Shown: one piece after another, positions 39,586-48,700 of the stretch | Layout: each line of letters opens with the position of its first letter | How positions within the stretch are numbered: position 1 is the stretch's first letter | Source: a virus | Length of the DNA stretch: 53,690 nt | Reading direction: 5' to 3' (one strand) | Virus record (IMG/VR): IMGVR_UViG_3300030060_000625 | Coordinates: 1 to 53,690 of that record | Notes under the pieces: model-generated | Database searches by the model: none | What the model was told of the DNA's origin: nothing | Seen by the model: the letters and a program-made list of their open reading frames with translations, nothing else | Translations under genes and position numbers: made by a program

Positions 39586-41180
39586 ATTACCAAAAAACAC
39601 ACCAGCCCTGCCCTAACTGTAGCAGCAGTGATGCACTGGCAATAAACGAAGATGGTAGCACATACTGTTTTGCATGTGAAAGGCACACAAAGCCTGAAGA
39701 TGAACTAATAGAGGAACCTATGACAAACACGCCAATGAATGCTAAATACCTGTCTACTGGTAAGACATTACCAATACCAGACAGAGGCATAACAAAAGAT
39801 ACATGCAAAGCATACGGTGTTACAGTAGAGGGAACACAGCAATACTACCCATTCTACAATGAGGACGGTGATTGGATTGCAAATAAAATACGTGGTAAAT
39901 CATACAACGGTGATAAGACATTTCAAACTACAGGTGATTGGAAACAAGCTACGTTATTCGGACAGAACAAGTTTCCTGCAAGAGGTAAGTACGTAACGTT
40001 ATGTGAAGGTGAGCTTGATGCGTTATCAGCTTATCAAATGATGGGTTCTACTTGGCCTGTTCTATCTATACGTAACGGAGCGTCTGGTGTTGAAAATGAC
40101 ATAGAAGGTTCTTTTGAGTATCTTATGTCGTATGACAATATTATTATATGCTTTGATAATGATAAGCCTGGAAAGAAAGCTGCTAAGAAAGCTGCAGAAT
40201 TGCTATCGCCTAAAGCTAAAATTGTAAAACTTACTAAGAAAGACCCTAACGAGTATCTTGTAAATAATGATGGTGAGGAGTTCGTAAAGGCGTGGTGGAA
40301 TGCAGACAGCTACACGCCTGATGGCATTATTGCAGGTACACAGTTATGGGATACACTCAAGGAAGGACCAGCTAAGACTGCTATAGATTACCCATATGAC
40401 GGTATGAACAGAATGACCTATGGCATACGTATGGGTGAGCTTATTACAGTGTGCGCTGGCACGGGCATAGGTAAGAGTAGCTTTCTCAAGGAGATTGTAA
40501 AGCACATATTCGATAACACAGAGGACAACATAGGCATGATGTTTATGGAGGAGAGCGTCAGAAGCACCGCTGAGTCCATGATGAGCTTGCAGCTAGGTAA
40601 GCAGCTACACCTGCCAGACACTGTGTTTACAGAAGAAGAGTATAAACAGTCCTACGAGGACACTGTAGGGTCAGGGCGTTACTTCTTCTTTGATCACTTT
40701 GGATCAAACACTATTGATAATGTTCTGGCCCGTGTGAGGTACTTTGCAAAAGCAGCGAAGTGTAAGTATGTAATACTAGATCATATCAGCATACTTGTTA
40801 GCTCTCAAGAACACTCGTTTGATGAGAGAAGAACAATAGATGAGTGTATGACTAAGCTTAGAACATTAGTGCAAGAGCTTAACATATCATTAGTGGTTGT
40901 CTCACATCTTCGCAGACCAATGCAGGGTTCTCATGAAGAAGGTTTAAATACGTCATTGTCTGATCTACGAGGTTCTGCTAGTATAGGACAACTTAGTGAT
41001 ATTGTGGTAGGTTTAGAACGTAACGGACAAGCGGATGATCCTGTAGAGCGACACACCACCTATGTTCGTATTATAAAGAATAGGTTTACAGGTCTTACAG
41101 GACTATGTTCTAAGTTGTTCTACGACTTTACAGATGGACGCATACGAGAGAAGAGTTTAGATTTTGAGGATGATGACTAA
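39582..41180 (+). CDS. Primase-helicase (T7 gp4-like)
   Basis: A 532-residue fused enzyme. The zinc-binding domain has C10, C13, C29 and C32 (PCPNCSSSD, CFACERH). The primase TOPRIM core has E142 (LCEGELDALSAYQM) and D192/D194 (IICFDNDKPGKKA). The helicase of the DnaB/RecA type has Walker A GTGIGKSS (293-300), then MFMEESVRSTAESM, a Walker B-like YVILDHISILVS, and SLVVVSHLRRP. All domains of T7 gp4 are present in the same order, so it should prime and unwind at the fork with the upstream polymerase. It overlaps both neighbours. Confidence 0.96.
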   Translation: MNYQKTHQPCPNCSSSDALAINEDGSTYCFACERHTKPEDELIEEPMTNTPMNAKYLSTGKTLPIPDRGITKDTCKAYGVTVEGTQQYYPFYNEDGDWIANKIRGKSYNGDKTFQTTGDWKQATLFGQNKFPARGKYVTLCEGELDALSAYQMMGSTWPVLSIRNGASGVENDIEGSFEYLMSYDNIIICFDNDKPGKKAAKKAAELLSPKAKIVKLTKKDPNEYLVNNDGEEFVKAWWNADSYTPDGIIAGTQLWDTLKEGPAKTAIDYPYDGMNRMTYGIRMGELITVCAGTGIGKSSFLKEIVKHIFDNTEDNIGMMFMEESVRSTAESMMSLQLGKQLHLPDTVFTEEEYKQSYEDTVGSGRYFFFDHFGSNTIDNVLARVRYFAKAAKCKYVILDHISILVSSQEHSFDERRTIDECMTKLRTLVQELNISLVVVSHLRRPMQGSHEEGLNTSLSDLRGSASIGQLSDIVVGLERNGQADDPVERHTTYVRIIKNRFTGLTGLCSKLFYDFTDGRIREKSLDFEDDD

Positions 41181-41578
41181 TGCCAGTAGTAGTAATGCAC
41201 ACAGTATATAGTCATGATATAATTGATAACGAAAACTGTTTATTTATATACATGGATCACAGTAAACAAAAAGGTGATCCTCTTGTAAACATTGTTTTAC
41301 GAGATGGCAGTAATAGTGCGCCTATTCTGGTAAAGAAATTTAGTGGTAGGGAGCCAGAGTCTTACTACAAAGACAATGAGTTTCACGTATTTAAAGAGGA
41401 GTTTGATAAGTCTTGGTCAGTAATAAACAATTATTTAACAGAAGGCAGCGTTGCTATTCTTTGTCGTGAGTCAGTAGATAACCAAGATTTCAGTATGATA
41501 AACATAAAGAAACACTCTACTAAAGTTCACGATTACATAGAAAAACATATGACTAATTTATTGAAAAGATACAAATGA
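41180..41578 (+). CDS. Hypothetical protein, 132 aa
   Basis: A 132-residue mixed alpha/beta protein coupled to the primase-helicase stop (TAATG) and to endonuclease I (ATGA). It has a beta-rich N-terminus (MPVVVMHTVYSHDIIDNENC, LVNIVLRDGSNSAPILVKKF) and a helical C-terminus. No motif recognised. Operon position suggests an accessory of DNA replication or host takeover. Confidence 0.8.
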   Translation: MPVVVMHTVYSHDIIDNENCLFIYMDHSKQKGDPLVNIVLRDGSNSAPILVKKFSGREPESYYKDNEFHVFKEEFDKSWSVINNYLTEGSVAILCRESVDNQDFSMINIKKHSTKVHDYIEKHMTNLLKRYK

Positions 41579-41946
41579 CAGCACGTTATAAATCTAGATT
41601 TGAGTTTGACTTTGCAACGTATCTAGAAAACAACAGTATAGAGTTTGAGTATGAACAGCATAAGTTTACTTATGTTCCTAAAGATAGGACGTACACACCA
41701 GATTTCTATCTGCCTAAGTTTGATATGTTCATAGAGACTAAAGGACAGTTTGTTGGTTCTGATAGATCAAAACATAAGTTGATAGCAGAGCAATATCCTG
41801 ATCTTGATTTACGTTTTGTGTTTCAGAATGACAAGGTAAAGTTAAGTAAGAAATCAAAAACAACGTATGCTGATTGGTGCAATAAAAATAATTTTAAATA
41901 TGCAAAAGGCGTTATACCTATAGGATGGATGAAAAATTATGGATGA
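41575..41946 (+). CDS. Endonuclease I, Holliday-junction resolvase (T7 gp3-like)
   Basis: A 123-residue enzyme closely following T7 endonuclease I. It has the N-terminal SRFEFDFATYLENNSIEFEY with E10 or E19, the core YTPDFYLPKFDMFIETKG with D43, E54 and K56, then SDRSKHKLIAEQYPDLDLRF and the closing GVIPIGWMKN. The PD-(D/E)XK catalytic set is complete. In T7 it resolves branched DNA before packaging and breaks host DNA. It overlaps the genes on both sides. Confidence 0.95.
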   Translation: MTARYKSRFEFDFATYLENNSIEFEYEQHKFTYVPKDRTYTPDFYLPKFDMFIETKGQFVGSDRSKHKLIAEQYPDLDLRFVFQNDKVKLSKKSKTTYADWCNKNNFKYAKGVIPIGWMKNYG

Positions 41947-42343
41947 CATGCACGATGACTTAGCTAAGATGAAAGCTATTGTTGAAACGGAAAAGGAAGG
42001 ACTAAAGGACAATCGTGTTTATCTTGTTATGGAGAACACAGATGATAGTGTAGATCAGTTTTTTATGTTTTGTTTGGATAAAACAAATAACGAGGACGGT
42101 CCTGCTAATATGTGTCAGGTTCTTGCTAAAGGTTTAGTTCACATACTACAGAACAGTGCAGAAGAAGTATACAGTCTTGGTGAAAAACTTCTTGAAGAAG
42201 ATGAATATTCAGAAAGTAACATAATTTCACTTGACTCTTATCGAAACAACGATTATGCTCAAAATGTGTTCAAAGAGAAAGACAGGGAACACCTGACAGT
42301 TACGGTGACGTTAGAGGATGAAGATGACGACAGAGGAGCATGA
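41939..42343 (+). CDS. Hypothetical acidic protein, 134 aa
   Basis: A 134-residue strongly acidic protein (EVYSLGEKLLEEDEYSESNI, ending TLEDEDDDRGA). The first half is alpha/beta (VYLVMENTDDSVDQFFMFCL, MCQVLAKGLVHILQNSAEEV). It overlaps endonuclease I by eight bases. No family recognised; a DNA mimic or regulator is possible from charge alone. Confidence 0.78.
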   Translation: MDDMHDDLAKMKAIVETEKEGLKDNRVYLVMENTDDSVDQFFMFCLDKTNNEDGPANMCQVLAKGLVHILQNSAEEVYSLGEKLLEEDEYSESNIISLDSYRNNDYAQNVFKEKDREHLTVTVTLEDEDDDRGA

Positions 42344-42569
42344 TCCCGTCAACAGCCCAGAACATTACAATAAGCTTGATGTTGAGGCTATAGATTTAAT
42401 AGAGATGTCTATGACGAGGAATGAGTTTTTAGGATATTTAAAAGGTAACGTGTTAAAGTATATAATTAGATACAGGCACAAAGGCAAAGCCGCAGAGGAC
42501 TTAGGAAAGTGCGTATGGTATCTTACGAGGTTAAAGGATAGAGTAGAAGATGCAAAACCTACCAACTGA
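42324..42569 (+). CDS. DUF3310 family protein, 81 aa
   Basis: An 81-residue member of DUF3310, a small family widespread in phages. The family core is clear: DPVNSPEHYNKLDVEAIDLI, then GYLKGNVLKYIIRYRHKGKA and EDLGKCVWYLTRLKDR. I chose the ATG at 42324, with GAGG at proper distance, over the one at 42318. Some members are labelled nucleotide kinase, but the role is not established. It overlaps NrdJ, consistent with nucleotide metabolism. Confidence 0.9.
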   Translation: MTTEEHDPVNSPEHYNKLDVEAIDLIEMSMTRNEFLGYLKGNVLKYIIRYRHKGKAAEDLGKCVWYLTRLKDRVEDAKPTN

Positions 42570-44463
42570 TTATCAAATGTTTATTCACAAGAGCCGCTAT
42601 GCACGTTGGCTTGACAGTGAACAACGCAGGGAAACATGGGAAGAGACTGTAACACGGTTTACAGACTACATGGTAGAACACATTAAGTTTGTGTGTGATG
42701 TTGATCTGTCTCAGTCTCCACACATGAAAGCTGTGAAGTCAGCGATACTAAATTTAGAGATCATGCCATCTATGCGATCTCTTATGACTGCAGGTCCAGC
42801 GTTGAAACGTGAAAACATTGCAGGATACAATTGCTCGTATATTCCTATTGATAATCCTAGATCATTTGACGAAGTTCTTTACATTCTTATGAACGGCACT
42901 GGCGTAGGTTTTTCTGTGGAACGTACATACATAGAGAACCTGCCGACCATACCTGACGTTGAGTTTGAAGAGACAGAGGACGTTATTAGTGTAGCTGACT
43001 CAAAAGAAGGTTGGGCAAGAAGCTTCCGTGACTTGATAGGATACTTGTATACTAACAGAATACCTAAGATTGATATGTCTAAGGTGCGTCCTGCAGGTGC
43101 AAGGTTGAAGACTTTTGGTGGCAGAGCTTCAGGTCCAGAACCACTACAAGATTTGTTTGACTTCACGATAAGGGTGTTTCAAGATGCTAAAGGACGTAAA
43201 CTATCCTCCATCGAATGTCATGATATTGTGTGTAAGACAGGTGAGGTGGTGGTTGTTGGTGGCGTTAGGCGTTCCGCTCTTTTATCTCTCAGTAATCTTA
43301 GTGATGATAGGATGCGGTCTGCTAAGTCTGGCAATTGGTGGTCTATTAACCCTCATAGAGCTTTGGCAAACAACTCTGTTGCTTATACACAAACTCCTGA
43401 CCCGTCTGCGTTCATGAAAGAATGGCTTTCGTTATATGAAAGTAAGTCTGGAGAGCGCGGTATATTTAACAGGACGGCTGCTCAAGGCAAAGCGGTGGCT
43501 AACGGACGTAGGGAAGAGTCTGACTTTGGCACGAACCCATGCAGTGAGATTATTCTACGTCCCAATCAATTCTGTAACCTATCTGAGGTTGTATGTAGAT
43601 CAGATGACACTGCAAAGTCATTAGAACGTAAGGCAGAGCTTGCTGCTATTCTTGGAACATTGCAGTCTACCCTTACAGATTTTAAGTATCTACGTACACG
43701 CTGGAAGAACAATACAGAGGAAGAACGTTTACTAGGTGTGTCTCTTACAGGCATCATGGATTGCAAGTACCTTAATGTAACATCGCATCCTGAACGTCTA
43801 ACTAAATTGAGAGATACAGTAGTACATACTAACAAGAAGTGGTCCGATAAGTTAGGTATACCTCAGTCTACCGCCACGACTTGTGTGAAGCCATCTGGCA
43901 CTGTTAGTCAACTTACTAATGCTGCTAGTGGTATTCATGCTCGACACGCCCCGTATTATGTCAGAACGGTGCGTGGGGATGTTAAAGATCCGTTAACTAG
44001 GTTCCTAATGGACAGTAACATTCCTAATGAACCTGACTTTAACAGTCCGAACAACACGGTGGTTTTTTCCTTTCCTTTCAAATCACCTGTTGCTGCCATC
44101 TGTCGGACTGATATGAAGGCTCTGGAGCAACTGCACCTGTGGAAACACTACAGCGAACACTGGTGCGAACATAAACCTTCTATTACGGTAAGTGTTAAAG
44201 AGCATGAATGGATGGAAGTAGGAAACTGGTGCTACGAAAACTTTGATGAACTGAGTGGTATCAGTTTCCTACCCTTCTCTGATCACAGCTATAGGCAAGC
44301 ACCGTATCAAGACTGTAGTAAAGAAGAATACGACAAGCTTGTTACTGAAATGCCAAAGGCTATTGATTGGAAAACTTTTGATAATTATGAAAAAGAGGAC
44401 AACACCAAAGCATCACAAGAATTAGCTTGTACGGGAGAGGTGTGCGAAGTAGTAGATATATGA
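42550..44463 (+). CDS. nrdJ: Adenosylcobalamin-dependent (class II, monomeric) ribonucleotide reductase
   Basis: A 637-residue enzyme that makes deoxynucleoside triphosphates or diphosphates for phage DNA. By comparison with the Lactobacillus enzyme, C95 (GYNCSYIP) and C342 (QFCNLSEVV) form the reducing pair. C331 and E333 in TNPCSEIIL are the thiyl Cys and its neighbour, separated from C342 by the expected 11 residues. The C-terminal ACTGEVCEV (C627/C632) is the swinging reducing pair. The allosteric or cobalamin loop region shows GGRASGPEPLQDL. It needs B12 but no oxygen, so it depends on the host's cobalamin. It is common in marine phages. Confidence 0.96.
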   Translation: MQNLPTDYQMFIHKSRYARWLDSEQRRETWEETVTRFTDYMVEHIKFVCDVDLSQSPHMKAVKSAILNLEIMPSMRSLMTAGPALKRENIAGYNCSYIPIDNPRSFDEVLYILMNGTGVGFSVERTYIENLPTIPDVEFEETEDVISVADSKEGWARSFRDLIGYLYTNRIPKIDMSKVRPAGARLKTFGGRASGPEPLQDLFDFTIRVFQDAKGRKLSSIECHDIVCKTGEVVVVGGVRRSALLSLSNLSDDRMRSAKSGNWWSINPHRALANNSVAYTQTPDPSAFMKEWLSLYESKSGERGIFNRTAAQGKAVANGRREESDFGTNPCSEIILRPNQFCNLSEVVCRSDDTAKSLERKAELAAILGTLQSTLTDFKYLRTRWKNNTEEERLLGVSLTGIMDCKYLNVTSHPERLTKLRDTVVHTNKKWSDKLGIPQSTATTCVKPSGTVSQLTNAASGIHARHAPYYVRTVRGDVKDPLTRFLMDSNIPNEPDFNSPNNTVVFSFPFKSPVAAICRTDMKALEQLHLWKHYSEHWCEHKPSITVSVKEHEWMEVGNWCYENFDELSGISFLPFSDHSYRQAPYQDCSKEEYDKLVTEMPKAIDWKTFDNYEKEDNTKASQELACTGEVCEVVDI

Positions 44464-44675
44464 ATACAAAAGCATTACTATCACAAGTCTCAGTGTTTTT
44501 ACAAAGAGACGGCAACATTGAGGTTACACACAACAATGTTGCCGCTGAAGATTTTAAGCAAGTTATGGAAGATGGTCTTCCTCACTATGCCAATACAGAA
44601 CTTATTTATAATTTTATGAAGCGTCTGGAGAACATAACTGAAAAATATGTGGATGACGTTAATAAAACACTATAA
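44460..44675 (+). CDS. Small hypothetical protein, 71 aa
   Basis: A 71-residue helical protein; the ATG at 44460 overlaps the NrdJ stop (ATGA). It contains VSVFLQRDGNIEVTHNNVAA and a C-terminal helix (LIYNFMKRLENITEKYVDDV). It is the last gene of the rightward operon. No family recognised. Confidence 0.7.
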   Translation: MNTKALLSQVSVFLQRDGNIEVTHNNVAAEDFKQVMEDGLPHYANTELIYNFMKRLENITEKYVDDVNKTL

Positions 44676-44703
44676 AAAGGCAATTTGCCACAGACGGCTT
44701 TTT
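44674..44703. terminator. Probable two-way terminator between converging operons
   Basis: AAAAAGG (44674-44680) and GGCTTTTT (44696-44703) flank a short, imperfect stem region; GACGGCTT with AAGCGTC just beyond can also pair with one bulge. A-run, stem and T-run serve both directions: the rightward operon ends at 44675 and the leftward late operon at 44766. The stems are weak on paper. Confidence 0.4.
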
Positions 44704-44765
44704 AAGCGTCATACAGAAGAATTAGGTGCTGTCGGGTAGGTTGGGTCATTTACCACTTCGTTTGG

Positions 44766-45374
44766 TCATCTCGGGGCATATATGGGGGTGTTTTGAAAAA
44801 CAGTAACGTTATTTTTCTTTAAATATACTAATGTAACTACTATTCCAACGATTACAGCAATAACAATTATACCTTTACCAAATTCTAAAAATATCTTTTC
44901 TAATAGTCCTTTTTGATTGAGTGCTTTTCTAGCAGCCTCTTCATCTCTACGTTTTTTATTTCTTTTTATACGTTCAGCTTTTTTCTTTTTAGCTTCTTCT
45001 TGTGCTTCCAGTATCTCAGCCCACGTACTTGCACCAAACCTCTTGTTAATTTCTATAGCTAGTTTTCTTATTTCTTCTTCTTGTTGTTTCTGAGCAAGTT
45101 TAGCTGCAGCTACGTTAGCTAAAGATGTTTCATCATTGCTATCGTCTTTTAATCTAAACTTTAGTATCTTTGCCCACTTGTTGTTTGGCAGCTTGTTTTT
45201 TCTAGCAGACTGTACTCGTTTAGATGCTTCGCCATGTGTTGTAAACAACCTATCTATTTGACTAGCAATAGCACCTACATCATCAGCAGTTTGCAATGCA
45301 CTACGCACTCCTTGAACTGCCGTCTTGACAGCAGCAAAGCCCCCAGTAATCGCAGCTAGTGTTAATGGGTCCAT
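44766..45374 (-). CDS. Membrane-anchored coiled-coil protein, 202 aa
   Basis: Last gene of the late leftward unit. The N-terminal 60 residues contain a helical hairpin with small residues (LAAITGGFAAVKTAVQGVRS). Residues about 85-155 are a long basic coiled coil (KLAQKQQEEEIRKLAIEINK, then KKAERIKRNKKRRDEEAARK). Near the C-terminus there is one membrane helix (GIIVIAVIVGIVVTLVYL). It directly follows the holin-like gene (TAACATG). A lysis accessory, such as an antiholin or an alternative spanin, or a virion membrane protein is possible; no family recognised. Confidence 0.8.
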   Translation of the reverse strand: MDPLTLAAITGGFAAVKTAVQGVRSALQTADDVGAIASQIDRLFTTHGEASKRVQSARKNKLPNNKWAKILKFRLKDDSNDETSLANVAAAKLAQKQQEEEIRKLAIEINKRFGASTWAEILEAQEEAKKKKAERIKRNKKRRDEEAARKALNQKGLLEKIFLEFGKGIIVIAVIVGIVVTLVYLKKNNVTVFQNTPIYAPR

Positions 45375-45375
45375 G

Positions 45376-45783
45376 TTACTTCTTCTTCATGTTATTACGT
45401 TGCACACCCTTCCACTTCTCTGCAGTACGCATACCACCAAGTCCCAAGAGAGCGAGTGTTAACGACATAAGACCTTCTGTCTCTATGTAGGGCAGCACGA
45501 TATCTGCACCACTAAGAGCAATACCCCACACTGCTACAGGCTGCAGCACAAACTGCCAAGCTAGACCAAAGGCGCATATCCACATGATAGCTGGCCTAGC
45601 ACCAGCAACAAAGATAGATGGTGACTTAGCTTGTTCTATGTTTGCTTGTGCCTGTGCTAGATCAAGCGATACCATTTGTTGTTTTAGTTCAGCATTAAGT
45701 TTAGTCTTTAGGTCTTTGTCCTCAACAAACTTGTCAAGAACTTTACCTGCTACGCCTATAACTGAATCTGCTAATCCTAACAT
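45376..45783 (-). CDS. Holin-like membrane protein (3-TM, gene-transfer-agent type)
   Basis: A 135-residue protein resembling the three-helix holin family found in gene transfer agents and many marine phages. It has an amphipathic N-terminal helix region, then SPSIFVAGARPAIMWICAFG leading into the first membrane helix. A second hydrophobic stretch (WQFVLQPVAVWGIALSGA) and a third (LMSLTLALLGLGGMRTAEKW) follow, then a basic tail. The RP-x-x-MW motif is typical. It should make the membrane lesions that release the lysozyme encoded at 16655-17137. It lies between the largest internal protein and a membrane coiled-coil gene. Confidence 0.85.
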   Translation of the reverse strand: MLGLADSVIGVAGKVLDKFVEDKDLKTKLNAELKQQMVSLDLAQAQANIEQAKSPSIFVAGARPAIMWICAFGLAWQFVLQPVAVWGIALSGADIVLPYIETEGLMSLTLALLGLGGMRTAEKWKGVQRNNMKKK

Positions 45784-48700
45784 TAGTCAAGACCTTCCAA
45801 TATTTTTCTTATTTGTTGTTTTCTTTCATTAGGTAATGTTGAAGATGGTTTAATTGACGTTGCAGGTTTAGATTCATCAATACCTTTTAATATATCTCTA
45901 TAGCTATCAGACCTTCTTGTTTGTCTGATTGGTAAAATATTTTCTACAATACCAGAAGGTTTCTCAATAGTACTATAGGATATATCTCCTTGAGTTAAAT
46001 CTTTTGGGTCTGGAAACAACGGACCTATTAGCCAAAAATCTCTCAAAGCATTAACTATCTGTTTAGAAGAAGGTGAGTAATTTACTTGATCTTCAGCATC
46101 AGGATCATAAACAACGGCCCTAGCCCCTGATACTTTCATAATTTCCATAAAGTCTTCTACAAACTTTCTTTCCTGTCTAGTACTCATTTTTTGTTTTGAT
46201 AAAACTAAATTTACATTAGACATAAATTCTGGATCAGTCATTAGTTTATGAAACATCATGTGTTTAGCACGTTGATGTTCTCTCACTATTTGTTCTGATG
46301 CAAGGTAACGCCAACTTACAACACCTCTAAAACCAGAGTATAATCTTGAAAGAGCGGCAGGAATAGTTAAAGCTTTAGGTATGCTGTCTAAAGCTGCACC
46401 TGCTTCATCTGCAAACTCACCTTTGATTGCAATTAGATTTTGCAACATATTTTCAAAGTTATTTGTTTTTTCTCTACCTAATAACTCATCTATTCTTTTT
46501 AAAGAACTTCCTGCATTGTTATATGCAGTCATTAGCGTAACTTCATCAAAATCATTTGCAAGTTGAAAAGGCCCACTTTTTAAAGGTATGTGACTTTCAT
46601 CTAAAACGGCTTTTGTATAATGAGCTTGAACTCTCCTAACAAGTCTTCCTTTAGGGCTTTCTGCTGCATTAATAAATTCATTTCTTAAATTTCTATCGTG
46701 AATATAATCTAAATGTGCTTTTCTTTTACTAGTTACATTAAGAGACCTTCTAATAAAAGTGCTAAGAATACCATCATAAAGTTGATCTAACATTACTTCG
46801 TTAGCTTTACTTAAAGGTTCATTGTTTTTTATTTCTAAAACATCTTTTAAGAAAATCTCAAATCTTTGTCCTGTTATATCTTCTATTTGTGCTGTTCTTA
46901 GTTTAGATACTAACTCATCTATTTTTGCAATATCTGTTGAGGGTAGTTCTCCTGTAGCTCGTTTTATTTCTGCTACCGTTTGATCAACACCCTTTTCTAA
47001 ATCTGTTATAACTTCTGCTTGTTCATCACTAAGAGCAAACTCTCTAGCGTATGTTGGGTTTCCTGCTCTTGGAAATAAATGATCTACTAAACTATCTAGA
47101 TCGTCTATTTTAGCATCCACTTGTCCAACTTCTGAATTTTTTAAAGCCTCATCAAAAGCTTTTGAATATCTTTTAAGTTTTTCATCTAAACCTACTCTAG
47201 CTCTTCTTAATGCTTCTCCCTCATTGTACTTAGATGTTTTATCTATTAACTCAAAGTAATCTTTTAGTTTATCAGCATATTCTTTAGATATTAATTTAGC
47301 TTGTTCAAATTTAGCTAATTTTAAATTTCTTTTTATACGACTTCCACCAAAAATACCATCATATCCATCTCTAGATACAGAATCTCCAAGAACTCTTTCT
47401 AATCTTACTCGAAATTTGTCCTGCTGATCTTTAGGAAACATTTTAAAAAATAGTTTTGAAGCTACTTCAGGATCGTTAGCTCTAAAAAAGGACAGTAAGT
47501 ATTCTTCTGGATCAGTTTGCATAGCTAGAATAGGATCATCTGAATAAAACTCATCCTTTAAAAGTTTTTTACCTAAGAAATCTTCATACCATTTTCTTTT
47601 ATAATCTTTATAAAACTTGTTGGCTTGTTCAAGTTCTGGTATACCTGCTGCATCAAACAAATTATCTACTTCGTTAGTTAATTTATACAGTTCTTTAGAT
47701 GGACCTGGCTTTATTTTTCTGTTGTTCCAAGACCATTGATTTAAACTCTTACGAAGATTGTGCATTTCTAGAGCGTTCATGGAGTAATTAAACTCCTTGT
47801 TAAGTTGACCAGCATACTCTCCTGGTGCTTTTAACATGGAAAGAACTAATCTAACATAGTCATCTCTATTCATGCCTGAAAGGTTAGCATTTTCTTCAGC
47901 ATTTTCTAATGTTCGCGTTAAAGAAAACGTTTCCATTTCATTTGTTGCTTTACCATCATTTACTTTTAAATTTGTTCGTCTATTTCCTTTAAGTATGTCT
48001 ATTTCATCAACCCACTCTTTATTAAGGAGGTCTGCAGCTATATTGTTTAAATCTTGTGAATCTATTTTTTCTAAAGCGTTGTGTCTAGCGGTGTGTACAA
48101 AAATATCTATATCGCTACTAAATTTAATAGGTTCAGACAAATCAAATCCAGTAACACGACCATAAGATAGATGGCTGTTTTTATTCTTTAATACAGATGC
48201 AATGCCACCGTACTGCTCTATTTCTTGTTGTTTTAAATTTAATAAAGAATCTACATACTCAGTAATGTTAATGTCATTGTCTGCTGTTTTTCCTTTTAAT
48301 GCAGTCCACAGTTCATCTTTTTCTGCACTATCTTTATTGTAAAGTGCTAGTATATCCTCTTCTGCATCTTTAAAAAACTTTTGACGAAGAACTATATTTG
48401 CTTTATCTACTGAGCTTCCAATAGTATTTTTTAAATCTAAACCATTAGGACTTTCAATAAACTCTTCTGCTATTTTGCTTCTACCAGCACCTCTTATTTT
48501 AAACTCAGCTTTTAAAGAGTCTATTTCAGATTGTAAATTTTCAACGTTATTTTTACTTTGATTTACAATTTTAGAAGCACCTCTTTTTAAAACTTCAAAG
48601 TTATTTTGTTGCTCATCTAAACCTTTAACAAGATTATTCATTGCTGTTTCAACATAACCTATGCTATTTTGAATTTCTTGTTGTTTAATCCTGAACATAG

